This document shows positions 16,370-22,823 of a DNA stretch of 53,166 bases, in pieces (the first letter of the stretch is position 1; each line of letters opens with the position of its first letter). Made by a program: the position numbers and the translations under genes. The notes under the pieces are model-generated. The model made no database searches. It saw nothing but the letters and a program-made list of their open reading frames with translations, and was not told where the DNA came from. The DNA is from Candidatus Zhuqueibacterota bacterium (GTDB taxonomy: Bacteria > Zhuqueibacterota > Zhuqueibacteria > Residuimicrobiales > Oceaniaggregativiventaceae), in the NCBI GenBank assembly GCA_014728115.1, contig WJME01000245.1, forward strand, positions 1 to 53,166, given 5' to 3'.

Positions 16370-17137
16370 GTGGGAAATAGATTTCTAGGCTTGTTGACAT
16401 TTTTCAGACATTTGCATGATCTTTTCGAGCTGTTTATCCGATCGAATGCATATTTTCTTTCCAGGCCCTTTTATTTCAGGGATAGTCTGGAACAGATGCA
16501 TATCACGGGAGTGCGGTCATTGCCGATTGTCTTGCTCATCTCCGCCTTTACCGGCATGGTGCTTGCCCTGCAATCCGGTCACGAGATGGCCACATACGGC
16601 GCCAAAATGTACGTGGGGTCTCTGATTACGATTTCTCTCATCCGAGAATTAGGTCCAGTGCTGGTGGCAATGGTGGTCACCGGACGGGTAGGAGCAGGCA
16701 TTGCTGCAGAGCTCGGGTCCATGACCGTCACCGAACAAATCGATGCGATGCGATCCCTGGGGACCAATCCGATTCGAAAACTTGTGACCACACGTCTTTT
16801 GGCCATCTCGATCATGTTGCCGATTTTGACGATTATCGGAGATGCTGTGGGGATCATGGGCGGTATGCTGATCGGTGTCACGAGCCTCAACATCAGCCGG
16901 GATTTTTATTGGTCTACGGTTCTGAGTTCCATATCATTTGATGATATGGTGATCGGAATGATTAAACCGTTTGTATTTGCGGCCATTATTTCTACGATTG
17001 GATGCTATATGGGATTGACCGCTTCAGGTGGAACCAAAGGAGTAGGAGAAGCAACCACTCGCTCTGTCGTGATCTCTATGATCCTGATCTTTATTGCAGA
17101 TTTTCTCATCACTAAATTCATGATCGCAATTTCTTGA
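16370..17137 (+). CDS. mlaE: MlaE-type ABC transporter permease
   Basis: 255-residue inner-membrane permease of the MlaE/YrbE family, part of an MCE lipid transporter between inner and outer membrane. It has an amphipathic N-terminal helix and about five hydrophobic segments. Conserved stretches include VLALQSGHEMATYGA, ELGPVLVAMVVTGRVGAGIAAELG and EQIDAMRSLGTNPIRKL (the coupling region). GTG start at 16370; there is no strong ribosome site, so the start is less certain than the gene. The ATPase and MCE genes follow directly, giving order E-F-D. The partner outer-membrane proteins are not in the window. Confidence 0.93.
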   Translation: MGNRFLGLLTFFRHLHDLFELFIRSNAYFLSRPFYFRDSLEQMHITGVRSLPIVLLISAFTGMVLALQSGHEMATYGAKMYVGSLITISLIRELGPVLVAMVVTGRVGAGIAAELGSMTVTEQIDAMRSLGTNPIRKLVTTRLLAISIMLPILTIIGDAVGIMGGMLIGVTSLNISRDFYWSTVLSSISFDDMVIGMIKPFVFAAIISTIGCYMGLTASGGTKGVGEATTRSVVISMILIFIADFLITKFMIAIS

Positions 17138-17144
17138 AAATCAC

Positions 17145-17885
17145 ATGGAATGCACATTTAAAATACAGTTTGAAAACGTCTACAAAGACTTTGAACAAAA
17201 ACAGGTTCTTCGCGGATTGGACCTCGGGATCTGTGACGGTGAAACATTGGTCCTTCTGGGACGAAGCGGCAGCGGCAAGAGCGTGACCTTGAAAATCCTG
17301 CTCGGTTTGTTACGCCCGGATGACGGTAAAGTCTTTGTCGATAATCAAGAGATCTCTGATCTGGATGAAGAATCACTCTTTCCGGTGCGCAAGAAAATTG
17401 GTATGCTCTTTCAGGGAGCTGCCCTCTTTGATTCCATGACGGTGGGCGATAATGTGGGGTTTGCTCTTTATGAACATTCAAAACTCCCAAAAAATGAAAT
17501 TAGAGAGATCATCCGTACCAACCTGGCATTCGTCGATCTCGCAGGTACTGAAGATATGATGCCCGCAGAACTCTCCGGAGGGATGCGCAAAAGAGTCGCC
17601 CTGGCCAGAGCCATGGCGAATAAACCCGAAATTATGTTGTACGATGAACCTACCACCGGGCTCGATCCTATCACAGCCACGACGATTAACGCTCTGATCC
17701 GAAAAACCCAAAAAGAATACGGCGTCACCTCGATTGTGGTCACGCATGAGCTGGAAAGCGGATTTAGTGTCGCTGACCGTGTTGCGGTGATCAACGAAGG
17801 TGTCATTCTCGAGATCGGATCCAAGGAACAGGTCAAAAACAGTTCCAATCAGTTTGTACAAACTTTTTTAGCAGGTCCCAAATGA
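17145..17885 (+). CDS. mlaF: MlaF-type ABC transporter ATPase
   Basis: 246-residue ABC ATPase. Walker A GRSGSGKS near 39-46, Q-loop in GMLFQGAALFDSMTV, signature LSGGMRKRVALARA, Walker B IMLYDEPTTGLDP and switch His in VVTHELESG. The FDSMTVGDNVGF and GGMRKR sequences are typical of the MCE-linked subfamily. It powers lipid movement with the adjacent permease. It begins 7 bases after mlaE and overlaps mlaD by 4 bases (ATGA), so all three subunits are translated together. Confidence 0.94.
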   Translation: MECTFKIQFENVYKDFEQKQVLRGLDLGICDGETLVLLGRSGSGKSVTLKILLGLLRPDDGKVFVDNQEISDLDEESLFPVRKKIGMLFQGAALFDSMTVGDNVGFALYEHSKLPKNEIREIIRTNLAFVDLAGTEDMMPAELSGGMRKRVALARAMANKPEIMLYDEPTTGLDPITATTINALIRKTQKEYGVTSIVVTHELESGFSVADRVAVINEGVILEIGSKEQVKNSSNQFVQTFLAGPK

Positions 17886-18850
17886 AATCTATTCAAAGAG
17901 ATGAGAGACGTCATGAAATCAAAGTCGGCCTGACGATATTTGTCGGCATGGCCATTCTTATTGCCGCAGTTCTCTATGTCGGAGAGAACAGAGGCGTGCT
18001 CCAGGATCGCTACCGCTTGTATTGTCTCATGTCACGAGTCAATGGATTACAGACCGGCGCACCAGTACGCCTGGCCGGGGTTCGCGTCGGATCCGTGACC
18101 AGAGTCGAATTTTCAGAAGAACCTCAAGACCGCAAGATAGAAGTCGTACTGGAAATCGATGAAAAGGTCAAACCCCGTATCCGTAAAGATTCCAGAGCCC
18201 ATATCGGGACAATGGGATTGCTGGGTGATAAATATGTGGGTATAACCATGGGAACCACAAATGCGCCCATCCTCGAAGAAGGAGAACTGTTGGAGAGCAG
18301 CGACCCGATCGATATCGAAAAGTTGATCGAAGACGGAGCGGATGTGTTTGGGGAACTTTACAAGACTTCACAGACTTTAACCGATATTACGGATAAAGTC
18401 AATCAGGGCCAGGGCACCCTGGGTTTGCTTGTCAATGATCCGCGCCTGTATTACGATATCGACAGGATTTTATTGCTGATGGAACGCCTGGTCGCCAAGA
18501 TGGAAGATGGCCAGAGTACCATGGCCAAACTGTTCAATGATCCCGGTCTCTATGAAAACTTTAATGAATTGCTGAAAACCAGCACTTCACTCGTGGATTC
18601 CATGAAATCGGGCCAGGGCACGGTACCCAAACTCTTGAAGGATCCGGAACTCTTTGATCGTCTGAGCGAAACCGTCGAGAATTTTCGGTCATTGACCGTT
18701 GATCTTCGTCAAGGTAAAGGAACGCTGGGCAAAGCCCTGACCGATGAACAGCTTTATGAAAAGCTCGAGACCGTTGCTTCTGAAATCGATAGTCTGGTTC
18801 AGGATATCCGTAAAAATCCGCAAAGATATCTCAAAGTGGAAGTTTTTTAA
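17882..18850 (+). CDS. mlaD: MCE-domain substrate-binding protein (MlaD-like)
   Basis: 322 residues. A single N-terminal membrane anchor (LTIFVGMAILIAAVLYV, about 16-35) and then one MCE domain about 40-125 (VNGLQTGAPVRLAGVRVGSV; GLLGDKYVGITMG) are followed by a long periplasmic helical tail. The tail contains four related repeats about 33-36 residues apart, each centred on a G(Q/K)(G/S)T...L..(D)P.LY pattern, near residues 177, 211, 243 and 278. These tails form the extended part of MCE assemblies. It is longer than E. coli MlaD (about 180 residues), as in many non-proteobacterial homologues. It overlaps mlaF by 4 bases. Confidence 0.92.
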   Translation: MKSIQRDERRHEIKVGLTIFVGMAILIAAVLYVGENRGVLQDRYRLYCLMSRVNGLQTGAPVRLAGVRVGSVTRVEFSEEPQDRKIEVVLEIDEKVKPRIRKDSRAHIGTMGLLGDKYVGITMGTTNAPILEEGELLESSDPIDIEKLIEDGADVFGELYKTSQTLTDITDKVNQGQGTLGLLVNDPRLYYDIDRILLLMERLVAKMEDGQSTMAKLFNDPGLYENFNELLKTSTSLVDSMKSGQGTVPKLLKDPELFDRLSETVENFRSLTVDLRQGKGTLGKALTDEQLYEKLETVASEIDSLVQDIRKNPQRYLKVEVF

Positions 18851-18866
18851 AGGTTTATATCACCGG

Positions 18867-19304
18867 ATGAGTCATCATACCCACAATTCTCCAATTCTCA
18901 CTGACGCCGATGCGGAACAACGGCTGGATAAATGGTTGCATATCTCCTGTCTGTTCAAGACGCGCTCACAGGCAACCAGGGCTTGTGAGCAACGCCGGAT
19001 CAAGGTGAACGGAGAAACAGCCAAGGCAGCCAAAACCATCAAGCCCGGTGATGAATTGACGATCCGGTATCCCAACGGCCGCTATGTAAATTTTGATGTT
19101 TTGGGGGTCGCTCATAAAAATTTACCCAAAAAGCTTGCACGCGACCTCTTTAACATGCATACACAGGAGCTCTCTGATAAAGACATTGAACTTTTACAGC
19201 TCTTAAAAGAGACCAGCCCGACACGTCCCAAATACAAGGGACGTCCTACGAAAAAAGAACGCCGTGAGTTGGAAAAAGTGCACAATAAATATCGCGATGA
19301 CTGA
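18867..19304 (+). CDS. hslR: S4-domain RNA-binding protein (Hsp15-like)
   Basis: 145 residues with an S4 RNA-binding domain: RLDKWLHISCLFKTRSQAT, then RIKVNGETAKAAKTIKPGDELTI, about 16-70, and a basic C-terminal tail (RPKYKGRPTKKERRELEK). The Hsp15 family binds stalled 50S subunits carrying nascent chains; a general S4 RNA-binding role is the safe reading. ATG 18867 gives the family-typical length; the open frame extends upstream inside mlaD but without a better site. No tight link to the neighbouring transporter is expected. Confidence 0.85.
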   Translation: MSHHTHNSPILTDADAEQRLDKWLHISCLFKTRSQATRACEQRRIKVNGETAKAAKTIKPGDELTIRYPNGRYVNFDVLGVAHKNLPKKLARDLFNMHTQELSDKDIELLQLLKETSPTRPKYKGRPTKKERRELEKVHNKYRDD

Positions 19305-19403
19305 GTATTTAAAAATTTAGGAAAAAATTCTCGATAACAAAGAAAATCAGGATTGCTTTTCAGGCTTTGTTAGAATTCAAGAAATGTGGCTTGTAAATCA
19401 TTC

Positions 19404-19432
19404 TTGACAATATCCCTTTCATCATGTACCTT
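19404..19432 (+). promoter_or_regulatory. Possible promoter upstream of gdhA leader
   Basis: Consensus TTGACA at 19404-19409 with TACCTT 17 bases later (19427-19432). The -35 is perfect, the -10 matches at only three positions. It would start a leader of about 120 bases that contains the hairpin at 19481-19517. Confidence 0.45.
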
Positions 19433-19480
19433 GCCCCATCAATGAGAAACAGGATGATCACAGATGGGAAGAAAAGTACC

Positions 19481-19519
19481 AAATGCCTTTTGCAAAGTCG
19501 ATTTGTCAAAGGCATTTTT
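19481..19519 (+). terminator. Leader hairpin with U-run before gdhA (attenuator candidate)
   Basis: AAATGCCTTT (19481-19490) pairs perfectly with AAAGGCATTT (19508-19517). Inside it, CAAA can pair with TTTG around a small loop, and the stem runs into TTTTTA. This is a terminator shape placed 43 bases before the gdhA ATG. A second complementary pair, CCCATC (19435-19440) and GATGGG (19463-19468), precedes it. It may be a transcription attenuator, or the end of a short RNA of about 80 bases. Confidence 0.55.
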
Positions 19520-19561
19520 ATATTCTAGCCGGATCATACACTCTAATCAAGGGAGAAGGGT

Positions 19562-20824
19562 ATGTCAAAATCTGAAAGCGTATTCGAGATGGCATTGGAG
19601 CAACTCGGAGATGCGGCTCAAAGATTGAATCTCAATGCAAGTACGTTACGCGTGTTAAGTCATTGTGAGCGAGAACTCACCGTAGCCTTGCCAGTGGTCA
19701 TGGATGACGGGCGGATCGAAGTGTTTACCGGTCATCGGGTGCAGCATTCCAGCGCCAGAGGACCGTGTAAAGGAGGGATCCGCTTTCATCATGATGTGTC
19801 CATCGATGAAGTAAAAGCACTTTCCATGTGGATGACCTGGAAATGCGCTGTCGTCAACATTCCATATGGAGGCGCAAAAGGAGGGATCACTGTCGATGTG
19901 ACCAAGCTGACCAAAAACGAAATTCGCCGCCTGACTCGCCGTTATACCGTTGCCATGTTGCCGATCATCGGATCGCATAGCGACATCCCGGCACCGGATG
20001 TCAATACCAGCGCCGAAACCATGGGATGGATCATGGATACCGTATCCATGTTCCGTGGCAGCACAGTGCTCGATATCGTGACCGGAAAATCAATCGAACT
20101 CGGTGGTTCACTCGGCCGACGGGAAGCGACAGGACGCGGAGTGATGTTCAATGCCCTGGAATTGCTCAAACGAGTGGATCAAGCCCCGTCAGAGACCTCG
20201 GTTTCCGTGCAAGGATTTGGTAATGTGGGATCGGTCAGTGCAGATCTGTTGCAAAAGGAGGGATGCAGGATCGTCGCTGTAAGCGATGTCAGCGGAGCGT
20301 ATTACAAAGAAGATGGCCTTCCTATTACCGACATGATCGAATATTGTAAATCCTCACAAAATGGTCTGCTGGATGGATTTGATGCCCCCGGTATGACAAA
20401 AATCTCCAATACAGAACTGCTTGAACTGGATGTGGATTTGCTCGTTCCGGCTGCTCTGGAAAAACAGATCACCGAGAAAAATGCCGATAAAATCAAAGCC
20501 AAATTCATTGTCGAAGGCGCCAATGGTCCGGTCACTCCTGTTGCAGAAAAAATACTCTTGTCCAAGGACAAATATGTGGTGCCGGATATCCTCGCCAATA
20601 GCGGAGGTGTTGTGGTCTCTTATTTTGAATGGGTGCAAAGCATTCAGTCATTTTTCTGGGATGAGGATGAGGTCAACCGCAATCTCAAACGCGTGATCGT
20701 TAACAGCTTTAAATCGGTGTGGGAGATGGCCGAACGCGAAAAAGTCGACCTTCGCAATGCTGCGATGATGATCGCCGTCGACCGGGTGGCCCGTGCACTG
20801 GATGCCAGAGGAATATTCCCCTGA
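19562..20824 (+). CDS. gdhA: Glutamate dehydrogenase (NAD(P)+)
   Basis: Hexameric-type glutamate dehydrogenase, 420 residues, interconverting glutamate with 2-oxoglutarate and ammonia. Seen: GRIEVFTGHRVQHSSARGPCKGGIRFH (substrate and catalytic Lys region), the GGAKGGI signature, IPAPDVNTSAETMGWIMDTV, the nucleotide-binding GFGNVGSVSADLL, and VEGANGPVTP. The S-(x)-D at the end of the second Rossmann strand (VSDVSGAYY) leans to NAD+ but does not decide it. ATG 19562 has GGGAGAAGGG upstream. It is monocistronic, with a structured leader and a downstream palindrome, so expression may be controlled by attenuation. Confidence 0.95.
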   Translation: MSKSESVFEMALEQLGDAAQRLNLNASTLRVLSHCERELTVALPVVMDDGRIEVFTGHRVQHSSARGPCKGGIRFHHDVSIDEVKALSMWMTWKCAVVNIPYGGAKGGITVDVTKLTKNEIRRLTRRYTVAMLPIIGSHSDIPAPDVNTSAETMGWIMDTVSMFRGSTVLDIVTGKSIELGGSLGRREATGRGVMFNALELLKRVDQAPSETSVSVQGFGNVGSVSADLLQKEGCRIVAVSDVSGAYYKEDGLPITDMIEYCKSSQNGLLDGFDAPGMTKISNTELLELDVDLLVPAALEKQITEKNADKIKAKFIVEGANGPVTPVAEKILLSKDKYVVPDILANSGGVVVSYFEWVQSIQSFFWDEDEVNRNLKRVIVNSFKSVWEMAEREKVDLRNAAMMIAVDRVARALDARGIFP

Positions 20825-20864
20825 TCCTGTTATCCCGGAATATCGATCTTTAGCACGTAAACAA

Positions 20865-20973
20865 AACGCAGAGAGCTTCGGAGAATCAGAGCAGCCAGGG
20901 AGAATTATTAGCCAAAGCTTTGCATTGCCCATTTCAGCCATGCCTCTCCACCTCTCTGCGTTAACCTTTTTTT
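20865..20973. repeat. Imperfect palindromic intergenic element ending in a T-run
   Basis: AACGCAGAGAG (20865-20875) is complementary to CTCTCTGCGTT (20952-20962), separated by 76 bases that also contain partly complementary purine-rich (GGAGAA) and pyrimidine-rich (TCTCC) segments; T7 follows at 20967-20973. The 'CGCAGAGA' core resembles dispersed intergenic palindromes known from many genomes. It may terminate gdhA transcription. Confidence 0.5.
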
Positions 20974-21113
20974 CACATATCCCACCCCAGCTGACCTGTG
21001 GTATGATACTCTTGGATTCGTTTTTTCTCTTGCTTCTTTGTCAAAATCTAATATTTTTATGGAACAAAATCGTTCCCTGCGCGTGTTGACTGACAAAACG
21101 AATTGAATGACTT

Positions 21114-21995
21114 ATGCGCAAACGTACAATTGCATACCTGCAGCTGACCAAACCAAAAATCATGGTGCTCATTATTGCCAGTGGCTTTACCGCTTTGGTC
21201 TTGCAAGGCTCTTTATTGAACCAACCTCTGTTGATTTTTCTCGTGCTCCTGGGACTCTATCTCACAGGCGGAGCTGCCAATGCGCTGAATCATATATTTG
21301 AAAGAGAGATCGACAGCCGCATGAGCCGAACGCGTAAACGCAGACCTTTACCGCGTGGCGATCTCCATCCTTTGGAAGCAACCCTTTTTGCAATCTCGAT
21401 AGGAGCCATTGGCGTTGCTATCTTTGCGCTGGTCTTCAACTGGCTGAGCGCACTGTTGTCCTTGGTGACCATCATCTTTTATAGTTTTGTATATACCTTG
21501 TATCTCAAGCGCGCAACTCCTCAAAATATCGTCATCGGCGGAATCGCCGGGGCCCTGGCGCCTGTCGGAGCCTGGGCCGCTGCCAGTGGATCCCTTGAAT
21601 GGAGTGCATGGACCCTCTTTCTCATCATCTTTTTCTGGAGTCCACCACATTTTTGGGCCCTCGCTCTTGTGTTTCAAAAAGACTATGAAAATACCGGCCT
21701 GCCCATGTTGCCTGTGGTCAAAGGGGAGAGCCAGACATTGACTCAGATGTCTGTCTATTCGGTTTTTCTCGTGATCATGAGCTTTACTCCGATTCTCTTT
21801 ACCTCCAACTGGCTTTATCTCGGAGCGACACTCCTGCTGAGCGCCTGTTTCCTGTGGCTCGTCTTCAAAGCCTGGTATGCACCGTCGCAGCACTCTTTCC
21901 GGGCAGTCTTTTCCTACTCGATCGTCTATCTTTTCGCTCTTTTTCTCTTTCTGATATTGGATAAATTTTTTGCACATCCACTGTTCATCCTTTAA
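21114..21995 (+). CDS. ctaB: Protoheme IX farnesyltransferase (heme O synthase)
   Basis: UbiA-family membrane enzyme, 293 residues, transferring a farnesyl group to heme B to make heme O, the precursor of heme A for the oxidase encoded downstream. Seen: the first Asp-rich region NALNHIFEREIDSRMSRT, RTRKRRPLPRGDL, the second region around QKDYENTGLPMLPVVKG, and about eight to nine hydrophobic segments. The start at ATG 21114 is preceded by no clear ribosome site. It stands about 170 bases before the act operon with its own upstream spacer, and the act promoter lies after it, so it is probably transcribed separately. Confidence 0.95.
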   Translation: MRKRTIAYLQLTKPKIMVLIIASGFTALVLQGSLLNQPLLIFLVLLGLYLTGGAANALNHIFEREIDSRMSRTRKRRPLPRGDLHPLEATLFAISIGAIGVAIFALVFNWLSALLSLVTIIFYSFVYTLYLKRATPQNIVIGGIAGALAPVGAWAAASGSLEWSAWTLFLIIFFWSPPHFWALALVFQKDYENTGLPMLPVVKGESQTLTQMSVYSVFLVIMSFTPILFTSNWLYLGATLLLSACFLWLVFKAWYAPSQHSFRAVFSYSIVYLFALFLFLILDKFFAHPLFIL

Positions 21996-22073
21996 TTCTG
22001 TTTCATTCGGTCTATAACCAGAAATCTTGTCCGGCAAAAACTGACTCTGATTCAATTCCGGTTCATTTATTCC

Positions 22074-22102
22074 TTGATAGTTGGTTTTTATCTGTATATA
22101 TT
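22074..22102 (+). promoter_or_regulatory. Sigma-70-type promoter of the act operon
   Basis: TTGATA at 22074-22079, 17-base spacer, TATATT at 22097-22102; initiation near 22109. This places the transcript start downstream of an in-frame TTG at 22081 and so supports the actA start at 22168. Confidence 0.7.
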
Positions 22103-22167
22103 GTGTCGTTAACCTTCCTACAACCCAAAACATCTTTATAATCACCGATAAAATAAGGGTAAATGAC

Positions 22168-22815
22168 TTGGCTCAGATTTTCCCTCGATGGACCAATAAA
22201 ACTCCTGTAATCATAGCATCGGGATTGCTGTTAGGGGGTGTCGCTCTGATCGTTCTTGTATGGTATTATGGTTCTCCAAAATATACGGATGTCGGCTATA
22301 GACCCCGGCAACCCATACCCTATAGCCATAAATTGCATGCCGGTGAATTGGGAATGGATTGCCGCTATTGCCACTCTTTTGTAGAGGTTTCGGATCATGC
22401 CAATGTGCCCCCGACTCAAACCTGTATGAACTGTCATGAACTCATTGCGACGGATAATGAAAAATTATTGCCTGTTCGTGAAAGTTGGGCAACAGGCAAT
22501 CCCATCGAATGGATTCGTGTTCACAAACTCGGCGATTATGCCTATTTCGATCACAGTGCACATCTGCAAGCCCAGGTCGGTTGTGAATCCTGTCATGGCA
22601 ATGTGCGCCAAATGATCGTGGTCGAACAAGTCGAGCCTCTGAGTATGGGGTGGTGTCTCGACTGCCACCGCGAGCCTGATATGCATCTCAGACCCCTGGA
22701 CGAACTTTCCAACACCCGATGGACTCCTCCAGAAAATCAACTTGAATTTGCAGCGCAATTGAAAAAAGAAAAAAATATAAATCCCCCCGTAGATTGTTCA
22801 GCATGTCATAGGTGA
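22168..22815 (+). CDS. actA: Alternative complex III pentaheme cytochrome c subunit
   Basis: ActA of alternative complex III, the quinol:electron acceptor oxidoreductase that replaces cytochrome bc1. 215 residues: short N-terminal region, one membrane anchor (VIIASGLLLGGVALIVLVW about 12-31), then a periplasmic domain with five CXXCH heme sites: CRYCH, CMNCH, CESCH, CLDCH and CSACH. TTG at 22168 is chosen: it gives the family-typical start AQIFPRWTNKTP, has AAGGG upstream, and lies after the promoter. The stop overlaps the actB region (GTGA). Electrons from quinol oxidation exit through the hemes to the oxidase cytochrome domain. Confidence 0.92.
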   Translation: MAQIFPRWTNKTPVIIASGLLLGGVALIVLVWYYGSPKYTDVGYRPRQPIPYSHKLHAGELGMDCRYCHSFVEVSDHANVPPTQTCMNCHELIATDNEKLLPVRESWATGNPIEWIRVHKLGDYAYFDHSAHLQAQVGCESCHGNVRQMIVVEQVEPLSMGWCLDCHREPDMHLRPLDELSNTRWTPPENQLEFAAQLKKEKNINPPVDCSACHR

Positions 22816-22823
22816 TAGGATTG

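Noticed and set aside
20793..21089. 98-codon open frame after gdhA
   Set aside because: It starts inside gdhA and runs through the palindromic element; composition is not protein-like.
22081..22167. Upstream TTG start of actA adding 29 residues
   Set aside because: It lies inside the promoter spacer, before the likely transcript start, and the added residues do not look like the family.
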